Made by a program: the position numbers and the translations under genes
Shown here: piece by piece, positions 20,012 to 29,123 of the stretch
Layout of the letters: each line of letters begins with the position of its first letter
How positions within the stretch are numbered: position 1 is the first letter of the stretch
Notes under the pieces: generated by a model
What the model saw: only the letters and a program-made list of their open reading frames with translations
What the model was told of the DNA's origin: nothing
The model's database searches: none
Source: Kribbella jejuensis
GTDB taxonomy: Bacteria > Actinomycetota > Actinomycetes > Propionibacteriales > Kribbellaceae
Length of the DNA stretch: 64,000 nt
Assembly (NCBI RefSeq): GCF_006715085.1
Contig: NZ_VFMM01000001.1
Span: 2,046,001 to 2,110,000, forward strand
Direction of reading: 5' to 3'

Positions 20012-20362
20012 TCAACCCTCCAGGACGACGACCGCGGACGCGATCCCCGCGTCATGACTGAGCGACAGATGCAGGCTCTGCACGCCGAGCTTCGCCGCCT
20101 GCGCCGCGACCGTCCCGGTGATCTCGAGCCAGGGCCGCCCGGTCTCGTCGGTCTGCACCTCGGCGTCGTGCCAGTGCATCCCGCCCGGCGCACCCAGCGC
20201 CTTCGCCAGCGCCTCCTTGGCCGCGAACCGTGCCGCCAGCGAGGCGGGCGGCTTCACCGCCTCGACCGCGGTGAAGACGCGGTCCCGCAACCCCGGCGTC
20301 CGCTCGAGCGTCCGCATGAACCGATCCACGTCGACCACATCGATGCCCACGCCGACGATCAT
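20012..20362 (-). CDS. acpS: Holo-[acyl-carrier-protein] synthase
   Basis: 116-residue phosphopantetheinyl transferase that activates ACP for fatty-acid synthesis. Magnesium ligands are the Asp in [10 protein letters not shown] and the Glu in [11 protein letters not shown], and the C-terminal [10 protein letters not shown] is typical. ATG 20362 gives the standard N-terminus; a GTG three codons upstream is possible. The order acpS-nnr is common in actinobacteria. Confidence 0.95.
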   Translation of the reverse strand: MIVGVGIDVVDVDRFMRTLERTPGLRDRVFTAVEAVKPPASLAARFAAKEALAKALGAPGGMHWHDAEVQTDETGRPWLEITGTVAAQAAKLGVQSLHLSLSHDAGIASAVVVLEG

Positions 20363-20429
20363 GTCCCTCACCTTAGGGCACGCCGCCGATCAGCCGCTTC
20401 TCAGCTTCGGACATCTACGCTCGCGCACC

Positions 20430-21212
20430 ATGCGAACACGAGTGTTCCCGGCTCCGAAGGTACCCGCGGTCTTCGTGATGTTCTGGGTGGTCAAGCTGCT
20501 CACCACCGGCATCGGCGAGACCGCATCGGACTATCTCGGCAGCGTCAGCATCCCGCTGGCCGGCGTCATCGGGATCGGCACCTTCGGCACCGCCCTCTAC
20601 CTGCAACTCAAGGCCGACACCTACCACCCGGTGCGCTACTGGGTCACCGTCCTCGGCGTCGCGCTGTTCGGCACGATGATCGCCGACGGACCACATGTGG
20701 CCCTCGGTACGCCGTACTGGTTCGACTCGATCGTCTACCTCGTACTGCTCTGCGGGCTGCTCACCTGGTGGCGCCGCAGCGAAGGCACCATCTCGGTGCA
20801 CTCGATCACCACGGCTCGGCGCGAGCGGTTCTACTGGGGCGTCGTGCTGCTCACCTTCGGCCTCGGTACGGCGGTCGGCGACGCGACCGCGATCGACTTC
20901 GGCCTCGGTTTCACCTGGTCGATCGTACTGTTCGCCGTACTCATCGTCGTACCGCTCGGTCTGTGGAAGCTCGGCCTGAACGTCACCGTCGCGTTCTGGG
21001 CGTCGTACGTACTGACCCGCCCGCTCGGCGCGTCGATCGCCGACTGGCTCGGCAAACCCACCCACGACGGCGGCGTCGGCTGGGGCATCGGCCCTGTCAC
21101 CCTGGTCGGACTGCTGCTGTTCGCGGCCTTCGTCACCTACCTTGCCGTGACGCACAGCGATGTCGACCACGCCCGCTCCGTCGAGCGCGAACCGGTCGAC
21201 TCGCGGTCCTAG
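20430..21212 (+). CDS. DUF347/COG4705 membrane protein
   Basis: 260-residue polytopic protein with about seven hydrophobic helices. It shows the repeated DUF347-type pattern of a Gly plus acidic residues inside a helix (GIGETASDYLG and GTAVGDATAIDFG), a mark of COG4705 membrane proteins. Function is not established; a transport role is suspected for the family. ATG 20430 is used because the signal-like helix follows directly. Its stop overlaps the convergent LacI gene by four bases. Confidence 0.8.
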   Translation: MRTRVFPAPKVPAVFVMFWVVKLLTTGIGETASDYLGSVSIPLAGVIGIGTFGTALYLQLKADTYHPVRYWVTVLGVALFGTMIADGPHVALGTPYWFDSIVYLVLLCGLLTWWRRSEGTISVHSITTARRERFYWGVVLLTFGLGTAVGDATAIDFGLGFTWSIVLFAVLIVVPLGLWKLGLNVTVAFWASYVLTRPLGASIADWLGKPTHDGGVGWGIGPVTLVGLLLFAAFVTYLAVTHSDVDHARSVEREPVDSRS

Positions 21213-22207
21213 GCCGGGCCGGTGGACTGCCGGACCCTCATCTCGACGGCCAGGTCCAGCCGGAGCGCGGCCGGTGTCTTGCCGCGGGACAGGTCGAGGA
21301 CGACGCGCGCCGCGAGCTCGGCCATCTGGTGCAGCGGTTGGTGGACCGTGGTCAGCGCAGGGGTGACCCATTGCGCGAGCGGCAGATCGTCGTACCCGAC
21401 CACGGACAGGTCGCGGGGAACATCGAGGCCGAGCTCGCGGGCAGCCTGGTAGACGCCCAGCGCCTGCATGTCACTGCCGGCGAAGATCGCGGTCGGTGGG
21501 TGGGGTTCGCGGAGCAGGGCGAGCGCCTCGCGGTACCCGCCGCCGACCGAGAAGTCGCCCCAGCGGATCAGCGCCGGGTCGCCGTCGGCGCCGGTCGAGC
21601 GCAGCGCGTCGGTGTACCCGTCGACGCGCTGCCGCGAGCACAGCGTGTCGATCGGGCCGCCGATCATCCCGATCCGCTCGTGGCCGAGGGTGCGCAGATG
21701 GGTGGTCGCCATCCGGCCGCCGTTCCAGTTCGCGGAGCCGATCGACGGTACGTCGTCCCCGACGTCGCCGACCGGGTCGACCACGACGAACGGGATCCGC
21801 CGGGTCTCCAGCTGTGCCCGCTGCTCGGCGTCCAGGTCGGAGAACACCATGATCACGCCGAGCGGGCGCCGGTTGAGCACCGACTCGATCCACTCCTGCC
21901 GCGGGCGCAGCGCACCGCCGCACTCGGACAGTACGAGCTCGACGCCCTCGGACCGGGCGACCTGCTCGACGCCGCGGATCAGTTCCATCGCCCACTCGCC
22001 GCCGAGCTGGCTGAACACCAGGTCGATCATCGGCCCGGCCGCCGTACTCGCGCTCCGCCGCCGGTAGCCGTGCTCCTGGATCAGGCTCTCGATCCGCGCC
22101 CGGGTCGCCGCGGCGACGTCCGAGCGCCCGTTCAGCACCTTGGACACGGTCGGCACCGAGACTCCGGCCTGCTCCGCAATTTTCGCAATCGTCGGCCGCT
22201 CGTCCAC
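21209..22207 (-). CDS. LacI-family transcriptional regulator
   Basis: 332 residues. The N-terminal helix-turn-helix is IAKIAEQAGVSVPTVSKVLN (residues 7-26) with the hinge helix after it. The periplasmic-binding-like sensor contains GVIMVFSDLDAEQR and DLSVVGYDDLPLAQ. Sugar specificity is unknown. Two near-identical palindromes just upstream (22221-22233 and 22262-22274) look like its operators, implying autoregulation. No sugar operon lies beside it. Confidence 0.9.
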   Translation of the reverse strand: MDERPTIAKIAEQAGVSVPTVSKVLNGRSDVAAATRARIESLIQEHGYRRRSASTAAGPMIDLVFSQLGGEWAMELIRGVEQVARSEGVELVLSECGGALRPRQEWIESVLNRRPLGVIMVFSDLDAEQRAQLETRRIPFVVVDPVGDVGDDVPSIGSANWNGGRMATTHLRTLGHERIGMIGGPIDTLCSRQRVDGYTDALRSTGADGDPALIRWGDFSVGGGYREALALLREPHPPTAIFAGSDMQALGVYQAARELGLDVPRDLSVVGYDDLPLAQWVTPALTTVHQPLHQMAELAARVVLDLSRGKTPAALRLDLAVEMRVRQSTGPA

Positions 22208-22220
22208 CGCACCTCCCGCT

Positions 22221-22233
22221 CCGAAACTTTCGG
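22221..22233. promoter_or_regulatory. LacI-type operator, proximal palindrome
   Basis: Perfect 13-base palindrome CCGAAACTTTCGG, 14 bases upstream of the LacI start. It repeats, with the centre base changed, at 22262. Confidence 0.75.
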
Positions 22234-22261
22234 CTCACCCTACCTGTGGGTGGTCCGGTGA

Positions 22262-22274
22262 CCGAAAGTTTCGG
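22262..22274. promoter_or_regulatory. LacI-type operator, distal palindrome
   Basis: CCGAAAGTTTCGG, centred 41 bases from the proximal copy, about four helical turns. It lies between the divergent LacI and coaA genes, so it could affect both. Confidence 0.75.
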
Positions 22275-22361
22275 GATCGAGCCCTGTTGTGGCACAGCTG
22301 AGACCAAGGCCACGCTCGCCCGATGTGGGTGCATCCGGCGCCGGTGGGAAGAATGGGCCTC

Positions 22362-23315
22362 ATGCTGCAGCCGTCGCGGGAGGTGACTCCCTACACCGAG
22401 CTCGACCGGGCCACCTGGGCCCAGTTGGCCGAAACCACGATCTCGCCGCTGACAGCTGACGAGGTGGAACGGCTGCGCGGCCTCGGTGACGAGATCGACA
22501 TGGACGAGGTCCGGGAGGTGTACCTGCCGCTGTCCCGGATCCTGTCGCTGTACGTCCGGCACGCCCGCGCGCTGCACGCCGACACCGAGAGCTTCCTCGG
22601 CAAACCCGCCGCCACCCGCACGCCGTTCGTGATCGGGATCGGCGGATCCGTTGCCGTCGGCAAGTCGACGACCGCGCGGCTGCTCCGCGAACTGCTGGCC
22701 CGCTGGCCCGAGCACCCGCGAGTCGCGCTCGTCACCACCGACGGGTTCCTCTGGCCGAACGCCGAACTCGAGCGCCGCAACCTGATGCAGCGCAAGGGTT
22801 TCCCGGAGTCGTACGACCGGAAATCGCTGTTGCGCTTCGTGGTCGAGGTGAAGTCCGGCATCGACACCGTCGAGGCGCCGGTGTACTCGCACCTGCACTA
22901 CGACCGGATGAGCGGTGTCCGGACAACGGTCGAGCAGCCGGACATCCTGCTCCTCGAGGGCCTGAACGTCCTGCAGCCGGCGCCCCGGCACGCGGACGGC
23001 AAGAGCGGCCTCGCGGTCAGCGACTTCTTCGACTTCTCGGTCTACGTCGACGCCGCGGCCGACGACATCCGGTCCTGGTACGTCGCACGTTTCCTGAAAC
23101 TCTGGGAGACGGCGTTCCGCAACCCCGAGTCGTACTTCGTCCGGTACGGCGAACTCAGCCGCGCCGAGGCGATCAAGAAGGCCGAGTCGCTCTGGGACGG
23201 CATCAACGGCCCGAACCTGCGCGAGAACATCCTCCCGACCCGATCGCGCGCCACGCTCGTGCTTCGGAAGGGCCCCGACCACGCCGTCCGCTGGGTCCGG
23301 CTCCGGAAGCTCTGA
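22362..23315 (+). CDS. coaA: Type I pantothenate kinase
   Basis: 317-residue kinase for the first step of CoA synthesis. The P-loop is [11 protein letters not shown] (about residues 89-99), followed by [10 protein letters not shown] and the substrate segment [11 protein letters not shown]. The C-terminus ([24 protein letters not shown]) is canonical. ATG 22362 is used; the ATG at 22353 is also possible because GGGAAGA directly abuts it. A MFS gene converges on it with a 6-base gap. Confidence 0.95.
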   Translation: MLQPSREVTPYTELDRATWAQLAETTISPLTADEVERLRGLGDEIDMDEVREVYLPLSRILSLYVRHARALHADTESFLGKPAATRTPFVIGIGGSVAVGKSTTARLLRELLARWPEHPRVALVTTDGFLWPNAELERRNLMQRKGFPESYDRKSLLRFVVEVKSGIDTVEAPVYSHLHYDRMSGVRTTVEQPDILLLEGLNVLQPAPRHADGKSGLAVSDFFDFSVYVDAAADDIRSWYVARFLKLWETAFRNPESYFVRYGELSRAEAIKKAESLWDGINGPNLRENILPTRSRATLVLRKGPDHAVRWVRLRKL

Positions 23316-23321
23316 CCCGGC

Positions 23322-24485
23322 TCAGGCCGAGGCTTTGACCGCCGGTAAGACGGCGACCGCCACGACCGCCGCGGTCATCGCGAAGGCGGCCGGGTAGCCG
23401 ACCCCGGAAACGACCAGTCCGAAAACGATGGCGCCGAGGCCCCAGCCACCGTCGTACGCGAGATTCCAGAGCGCGCTGACCTGGCCGTAGCGGCTGCGGT
23501 CGACCCGGTTGTACATCAGGCTCAGGGTCAGGTTCTGCGCGGCGCCGAAGCCGCTGCCGAAGCAGACCGAGCCGATCAGGATCGCGACCGGGCTGGGCAG
23601 GAAGACGAGCGATCCGGCGCCGATCGCGGCGAGCACGAGCACGGGCGCGAGCAGTTTGGCCGCGCCGATCCGGTCCGCGTACCGGCCGGCCAGCCACCGG
23701 GCCAATGGCGCCGCGATCGCCTGGAGCAGCAGGGCTGTCGCGACCATCGACTGCTTGCTAGGGGCAACGGCCAGCGGGAGGAAGGTCACGCTGATGCCGG
23801 CTGCGACGGTGACCGCGGCGAAGACGAGCGACGGCATCAGCAGACCGCTTCGCCGTACGCCGCCGAGCACCTGGACGTGCTGCTCTTCGGTGCCGGCCGT
23901 GGCGGGCAGTCCGATCAGCATCACGAGTCCCGCCAGCGAGGTGACCGCGGCGAGAACGAACAGCGCGTCGAAGCCGATCACGTGGCCGAGGTACACGCCG
24001 AGCGGCAAACCGATCACCGCGGGAATGCCGACCGCCACGCCGTACACGCCGAGCGCTTCGCTGCGCCGGGTCGGCGGGGTGAGGTCCGCGATCAGCGCGA
24101 CCGCGCCGACGACCAGGATCGCGAGGCCCGCGCCGCGGACGATGCACACGGCGAGGACGAGCGGCAGCGCTGCGGTCGCGAGCAGGATCAGTGACGGTGC
24201 GCCGAGGAGGACGAGTCCGAGGCCGAGGACCAGCTGGTAGCCCCAGCGGGCGAGCATCCGGGTGATCAGCAACTCGACGGACACCGCGGAGAACATCGTC
24301 GCGGCAGTGGACAGCCCGGCACCGATCCCGCCGGCACCGTTGGCCGCGAGGTAGAGCGGGACGACCGAGGTCAGCAGGTAGATGCTGAGCCCCGAACCGA
24401 ACACCATCGCCAGCAGCCGGACGAACCGGGCGTCCAGCAGGCGGTCGGTTACCAGGGCTGTGGTGGTCTCGCAGGCGGTGGTCAT
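23322..24485 (-). CDS. MFS transporter, probable drug or metabolite exporter
   Basis: 387-residue membrane protein with about 12 hydrophobic helices in two halves, as in major-facilitator antiporters. The first helix pair is LLAMVFGSGLSIYLLTSVVP; the cytoplasmic loop carries DLTPPTRRSEALGVYG, a motif-A-like turn. No substrate can be assigned. It is divergent from a phosphopantetheinyl transferase with a 16-base palindrome between them. Confidence 0.83.
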   Translation of the reverse strand: MTTACETTTALVTDRLLDARFVRLLAMVFGSGLSIYLLTSVVPLYLAANGAGGIGAGLSTAATMFSAVSVELLITRMLARWGYQLVLGLGLVLLGAPSLILLATAALPLVLAVCIVRGAGLAILVVGAVALIADLTPPTRRSEALGVYGVAVGIPAVIGLPLGVYLGHVIGFDALFVLAAVTSLAGLVMLIGLPATAGTEEQHVQVLGGVRRSGLLMPSLVFAAVTVAAGISVTFLPLAVAPSKQSMVATALLLQAIAAPLARWLAGRYADRIGAAKLLAPVLVLAAIGAGSLVFLPSPVAILIGSVCFGSGFGAAQNLTLSLMYNRVDRSRYGQVSALWNLAYDGGWGLGAIVFGLVVSGVGYPAAFAMTAAVVAVAVLPAVKASA

Positions 24486-24558
24486 AACTCGACGGTAGGG
24501 AGCTACCGGTACGGCCTACAGATCCAGTTATCGACCCGCCGAGAGGACCAGTTCGATC

Positions 24559-24574
24559 AACTTGTCGACAAGTT
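24559..24574. promoter_or_regulatory. Perfect 16-base palindrome, candidate operator
   Basis: AACTTGTCGACAAGTT lies in the 101-base spacer between the divergent MFS and PPTase genes, 12 bases before the PPTase start. No regulator gene adjoins it, so the binding protein is unknown. Confidence 0.6.
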
Positions 24575-24586
24575 ATCTTTCTTGGC

Positions 24587-25135
24587 GTGGTCAGCCCGGT
24601 GCACGTCCGATCAGCAATGGCCGGCGTCGAGCCCAGATCGGCCGCCCACTCGCTGCTGCTCGAGCTCGCGAGCACTCTCGTCGGTCGACCGGCGCTGACA
24701 CATGACGACTCCGGCCGACCGCACATCTCAGGGCTGGCCGTGAGCATCAGCTACTCGCGGCATCGGGTCGCCGTCGCCGCATCGCACGAGGGGCCGGTGG
24801 GCATCGACCTCGAAGAGGTTCAGCCGCGCGACTTCCGGCCACTGGCCGACCGTTGGTTCACCCAACGCGAATTGGAATGGATGGGGCAACAGCCGGACCA
24901 GCCGATTGCCTTTCTGCGCCTGTGGACAGCGAAGGAAGCCGTTGGTAAGGCCCTCGGCCTCGGTCTACGCCAATCCGGCCTCCGCCGGGAGATGCCGCTC
25001 GACGGCGGCCCGGTCCCGTCCGCCCCTGGGCTCTCGGTGACGCGCCTGCTCTGGGTAGGCGGCGTACTCGCGGTGGCGGCACCGAACGGCGCGACTGTCG
25101 ACCAAGGCGTCCCACCATCTGTCACCGACTCTTGA
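24587..25135 (+). CDS. 4'-phosphopantetheinyl transferase, Sfp-type
   Basis: 182-residue transferase that would load a phosphopantetheine arm onto carrier proteins of natural-product assembly lines. Family motifs are present: SISYSRHRVAVA, the Mg-binding GIDLEEV (about residues 73-79), and LWTAKEAVGKALG (about 113-125). It is shorter than Sfp and near the minimal length for the group. GTG 24587 has no clear ribosome site. A secondary-metabolism target is not in the window. It may be alone or coexpressed with downstream genes. Confidence 0.83.
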   Translation: MVSPVHVRSAMAGVEPRSAAHSLLLELASTLVGRPALTHDDSGRPHISGLAVSISYSRHRVAVAASHEGPVGIDLEEVQPRDFRPLADRWFTQRELEWMGQQPDQPIAFLRLWTAKEAVGKALGLGLRQSGLRREMPLDGGPVPSAPGLSVTRLLWVGGVLAVAAPNGATVDQGVPPSVTDS

Positions 25136-25181
25136 CCCATCGTGCGCGTGTGGGTAACTTTCGCGTCGCGGGGGAGTATCT

Positions 25182-25194
25182 GTAATTCAATTAC
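25182..25194. promoter_or_regulatory. Candidate MurR operator upstream of the nagZ fusion
   Basis: Perfect palindrome GTAATTCAATTAC, 44 bases before the nagZ start. Its half-site TTCAATT also occurs, reversed, in the murQ promoter (31805-31811). The shared half-site suggests a common regulator, probably MurR. This is inference. Confidence 0.5.
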
Positions 25195-25237
25195 CTTGGC
25201 GTTCGCCCTGCCCGCCCGGAACGAGTTGGTGACACCG

Positions 25238-27838
25238 ATGGAACTGACCCGACGCCAGACCCTCGGACTCGCGGCGGCCGCCGTCGCCGGATCGACGGTC
25301 GCCGGCACCGCCCCCTCCGCAGCAGTCCCCGCCGCCGCAGCCGACACCGCCGACACAGCCAACACCGCCCACCCGGATCGCTGGGTCCGGGACAAGCTCC
25401 GGCGGATGACGCTGGAGCAGAAGGTCGGCCAGCTGTTCGTCTGCTACGCGTACGGCCCGACGGCCGGCACCGCCGACGCCCGCAACACCAGCCTGTACGG
25501 CGTCGCGACCCCGGCCGAGGTGGTCGCGAAGTACCACCTGGGCGGCGTCATCTACTTCACCTGGACCGACTCGGTCCGCAACCCGGAGCAGATCGCCGGC
25601 CTGTCGAACGGCCTGCAGGCCGCGGCGCTCGCGGACACGGGGATCCCGCTGCAGATCGGCACCGACCAGGAGTACGGCTCGGTGGTCCGGGTCGGGCCGC
25701 CGGCCACCCAGTTCCCCGGCGGGATGGCGCTCGGCGCGACCCGCTCCCCCGCGTTCGCCCGGTCGGCCGGCGCGATCGCGGGCCGGGAACTGAGGGCGCT
25801 CGGCATCACCACGGACTTCGCGCCGGACGCGGACGTCAACGTCAATCCGCTGAACCCGGTGATCGGCGTCCGGTCGATCTCGTCGGACCCAGCGCTGGTC
25901 GCGCAGCTCGTCGCGGCGCAGGTGAAGGGCTACCAGCGCGACGGCCGGATCGTCTCCACCGCGAAGCACTTCCCCGGCCACGGCGACACCGCGACCGACA
26001 GCCACACCGGCATCCCAGTGATCGGCCACAGCCGCGAGGAGTGGACCCGGATCGACCTGCCGCCGTTCCAGGCCGCGATCCGGGCCGGGATCCACTCGAT
26101 CATGACCGCGCACATCGTGGTCCCGGCGCTGGACCCGTCCGGCGATCCGGCCACCCTCAGCCGGCCGATCCTGACCGGCATCCTGCGCCGGCAGCTCCGT
26201 TTCGACGGCGTGGTGATCACCGACTCGCTCGGAATGCAGGGCGTCCGGGACAAGTACGGCGACGCGGAAATCCCGCTCCGCGCGATCGAGGCGGGTGTCG
26301 ACCAACTGCTGATGCCGGTCGATCCGGGCCTGGCGTACAACTCGGTCCTGAATGCCGTCCGGGCCGGCCGGATCAGCGAAGCGCGGATCGACGAAAGCGT
26401 GCAACGCATTCTGACACTGAAATACGACACCGGACTCGTCGAGCAACCGTACGTCGATGTATCCCGGGTCCTGAAGGTCGTCGGTACGCCGGCCGGCACA
26501 GCAGAGGCCCAACGGATCGCGGACCGCAGTACGACGCTGCTCCGCAACGACGCTGCTCTACTACCGCTTTCCCCCGGGCCGCGGAAGGTGCTCGTCACCG
26601 GGTACAGCCCCGCCGCTGTGGCGACCGCACTGCAGAAGCGCGGCGCGACCACGATCGTGAAGGACACCGGTACGACGCCGTCCGACGCGAAGATCACCGA
26701 CGCGCTGGCCGCCGCGTCGGCCGCCGACCTGACCGTTGTGCTGACCAACAAAGCCTGGGACACCGAGGTCACGGACAAGCTGGCCAAGCAGCAGAAACTC
26801 GTCAACGGCCTGCTCGCCGCAGGCGGCCCGGTGGTCGTCGTACCGGTCCGGGATCCGTACGACGTCGCGTACTTCGACGCACCGCAGACCGCGCTCGTCA
26901 CGTACGGAAGCACCGTGGTGTCGATGGAGGCGCTCGCCAAGGTGCTGTACGGCGAGATCGCGCCGGCCGGAAAGCTCCCGGTCGAGATTCCGGCCCATCC
27001 GGAAACGACTGAAACGCTCTTCCCGTTCGGGCACGGGCTGACCTTCGATCCGCGGGACACCCGATTGACTGTTGCCTCGTACAACATTCATGCCGGCGCC
27101 GGGGAGGACAATGTTTTCGATCTCGACCGGACCGCCCGGGCGTTGAAGGCGCTGGACGCGGACGTGATCGGGTTGCAGGAGGTCGACGTCCACTGGGACA
27201 AGCGCAGCAACTGGCTGGACACGATCGCGGAGCTGGCCACACGGTTGGGGATGTACCCCGCGTTCGCGCCGATCTACGACCTCGATCCGCCGGCCGCAGG
27301 TCAGCCTCGGCGGCAGTACGGCGTCGGCGTCCTGTCCCGGTTCCCGCTCGTCAACGTCGAGAACCATTCGATCACCCGGCTGTCCACGCAGGACCCGAAT
27401 CCGGTGCCGGCTCCGGCGCCCGGTTTCCTCGAGGTCGAGATCGAGGTTCGCGGGCGGCGGGTGCATGTCTATTGCACGCATCTGGATTACCGCGCTGATC
27501 CGACCGTGCGGCGAATGCAGGTTGCGGACACTCTCGCCATACTTGCCCAGGACCCTTCGGCCGAGCTGCAGATTCTGGTCGGGGACTTCAATGCCGAGCC
27601 TCGAGCACCGGAGCTCGCCCCGTTGTGGACGCGATTGACCGACTCGTGGACCGCGGCGGCAGCAACTACGGGCGGTCCGTTCACTTATCCGGCGGTTGCT
27701 GCGAGCAAGCGGATCGATTTCGTGACCGTTGGCGCGGGCCTGCACGTCCGCAAAGCCCAAGTACCCGCCGAGGTTCCGCTTGCCGAAGCGGCCAGTGACC
27801 ACCGGCCGATGATTGCCGACCTCTCGTTCCGTTCCTGA
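25238..27838 (+). CDS. nagZ: Secreted GH3 beta-N-acetylglucosaminidase fused to an EEP phosphoesterase domain
   Basis: 866 residues. A twin-arginine signal (RRQTLGLAAAAVAG) indicates Tat export. Residues 48-600 form a GH3 enzyme of the NagZ type: KHFPGHGD at 243-250 with DSHTG after it (catalytic Asp/His dyad region) and nucleophile D329 in ITDSLGM, plus the extra C-terminal sandwich of extracellular NagZ. Residues 608-866 form a complete endonuclease/exonuclease/phosphatase domain: N616, E648, GDFNAEP with D783, and S853-D854-H855. The GH3 half would free terminal GlcNAc from wall fragments. The EEP substrate is unknown. ATG 25238 starts the Tat signal. Confidence 0.9.
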   Translation: MELTRRQTLGLAAAAVAGSTVAGTAPSAAVPAAAADTADTANTAHPDRWVRDKLRRMTLEQKVGQLFVCYAYGPTAGTADARNTSLYGVATPAEVVAKYHLGGVIYFTWTDSVRNPEQIAGLSNGLQAAALADTGIPLQIGTDQEYGSVVRVGPPATQFPGGMALGATRSPAFARSAGAIAGRELRALGITTDFAPDADVNVNPLNPVIGVRSISSDPALVAQLVAAQVKGYQRDGRIVSTAKHFPGHGDTATDSHTGIPVIGHSREEWTRIDLPPFQAAIRAGIHSIMTAHIVVPALDPSGDPATLSRPILTGILRRQLRFDGVVITDSLGMQGVRDKYGDAEIPLRAIEAGVDQLLMPVDPGLAYNSVLNAVRAGRISEARIDESVQRILTLKYDTGLVEQPYVDVSRVLKVVGTPAGTAEAQRIADRSTTLLRNDAALLPLSPGPRKVLVTGYSPAAVATALQKRGATTIVKDTGTTPSDAKITDALAAASAADLTVVLTNKAWDTEVTDKLAKQQKLVNGLLAAGGPVVVVPVRDPYDVAYFDAPQTALVTYGSTVVSMEALAKVLYGEIAPAGKLPVEIPAHPETTETLFPFGHGLTFDPRDTRLTVASYNIHAGAGEDNVFDLDRTARALKALDADVIGLQEVDVHWDKRSNWLDTIAELATRLGMYPAFAPIYDLDPPAAGQPRRQYGVGVLSRFPLVNVENHSITRLSTQDPNPVPAPAPGFLEVEIEVRGRRVHVYCTHLDYRADPTVRRMQVADTLAILAQDPSAELQILVGDFNAEPRAPELAPLWTRLTDSWTAAAATTGGPFTYPAVAASKRIDFVTVGAGLHVRKAQVPAEVPLAEAASDHRPMIADLSFRS

Positions 27839-27848
27839 GGAGACCGAT

Positions 27849-29123
27849 ATGAAGCGACGTAGTTTGCTGGCCGGCGCCGGTGCGCTGGCGGCCGCCCCGC
27901 TGATCGACGTACCGGCCGCGCAGGCGGTCTCGAACCGGAAGGTGATGACCGGCGCGGAGGTGCTCGCGCAGGACGGTTGGGGAGCACTCCAGGGCCAGAA
28001 GGTCGGCGTGATCAGCAACCCGACCGGGATCCTCCCCGACCTCCAGCACATCGTCGACACCATGCACGCGTCCGGAAACGTGGACATCGTCGCGGTGTTC
28101 GGCCCGGAGCACGGTTTCCGCGGCACCGCGCAAGCGGGCGGTTCGGAGGGCGACCACGTCGACCCGCGGACCGGGATCATGGTGTACGACGCGTACGGCG
28201 CGACCGCCGACAAGCTGGCCGCGCTCTACACGAAGTCCGGGGTCGAAACTGTTGTCTTCGACATCCAGGACGTCGGCGCCCGCTTCTACACCTACATCTG
28301 GACGATGTTCGAGGCGATGCTGGCCGCGGTCCGGACCGGCGCGCGGTTCGTCGTCCTCGACCGCCCGAACCCGGTCGGCGGGTACGCGCGCGGCCCGATG
28401 CTCAAGCCCGGGTACACCTCCGGTGTCGGCAAGAAGGAGATCCTCCAGCAGCACGGCATGACGGTCGGCGAGCTGGCCCGGATGTTCGACGCCGAGTACC
28501 TCCCGCTCGAGCCGAACGGCGGCCGGCTGAAGCAGCTGACTGTGATCGAGGCGAAGAACTGGAAACGCGACCAGCTGTACGCCGACACCGGCCTGACCTG
28601 GGTGATGCCGAGCCCGAACATGCCGACGCCGGACACCGCCCTGCTCTACCCAGGCCTGTGCCTGTTCGAGGCGACCAATCTGTCCGAGGGCCGCGGTACC
28701 ACGCGCCCGTTCGAGCTGATCGGCGCCCCGTACGTCGACTACCGGTGGGCGCAGGCGCTGCAGACCAAGAACATCCCGGGCGTCGCGTTCCGCGAGGCGT
28801 ACTTCACGCCGTCGATCAGCAAGAACGCGAACCTGCTGTGCGGCGGCGTCCAGGTACAGATCACCGACCCGCACCGGGTGGAGGCGATCACGGCCGCGAC
28901 GCACATGATCGTCGAGGCCCGTAAGCTCTACCCCGACTTCAGCTGGCGGGCGGAGACCCCACCCGGCCGGTGGATCGATCTGCTGACCGGATCCGACCGA
29001 TTCCGGACCATGCTTTCGGCCGATGCGCCGGCCGAGGAGATCGTGGCAGCCTGGAAGTCCGAGACGGACGCCTGGACGTCCCGGCGGGCGAAGTACCTGC
29101 TCTACAAGGGAGCTCACCGATGA
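27849..29123 (+). CDS. namZ: Secreted exo-beta-N-acetylmuramidase NamZ (DUF1343)
   Basis: 424 residues with an N-terminal twin-arginine-like signal (KRRSLLAGAGALAAAPL). The body is DUF1343, the family of Bacillus subtilis NamZ/YbbC, which removes non-reducing-end MurNAc from wall glycans. Family landmarks are GVISNPTGI, FGPEHGFRG (with Glu/His), FDIQDVGARFYTYIWTM, LDRPNPVGG and SEGRGTTRPFE. ATG 27849 lies 10 bases after the nagZ stop, with GAGGAG between. The stop overlaps the next start (ATGA). Confidence 0.92.
   Translation: MKRRSLLAGAGALAAAPLIDVPAAQAVSNRKVMTGAEVLAQDGWGALQGQKVGVISNPTGILPDLQHIVDTMHASGNVDIVAVFGPEHGFRGTAQAGGSEGDHVDPRTGIMVYDAYGATADKLAALYTKSGVETVVFDIQDVGARFYTYIWTMFEAMLAAVRTGARFVVLDRPNPVGGYARGPMLKPGYTSGVGKKEILQQHGMTVGELARMFDAEYLPLEPNGGRLKQLTVIEAKNWKRDQLYADTGLTWVMPSPNMPTPDTALLYPGLCLFEATNLSEGRGTTRPFELIGAPYVDYRWAQALQTKNIPGVAFREAYFTPSISKNANLLCGGVQVQITDPHRVEAITAATHMIVEARKLYPDFSWRAETPPGRWIDLLTGSDRFRTMLSADAPAEEIVAAWKSETDAWTSRRAKYLLYKGAHR

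Noticed and set aside
19178..22261. 1027-codon plus-strand open frame across nnr, acpS and lacI
   Set aside because: It antisenses nnr, acpS and lacI and crosses the DUF347 gene in another frame. It is a GC-bias artefact.
24587..25135. A natural-product biosynthetic cluster at the phosphopantetheinyl transferase
   Set aside because: There is no synthase, carrier protein or tailoring gene nearby; only the transferase and an exporter are present.
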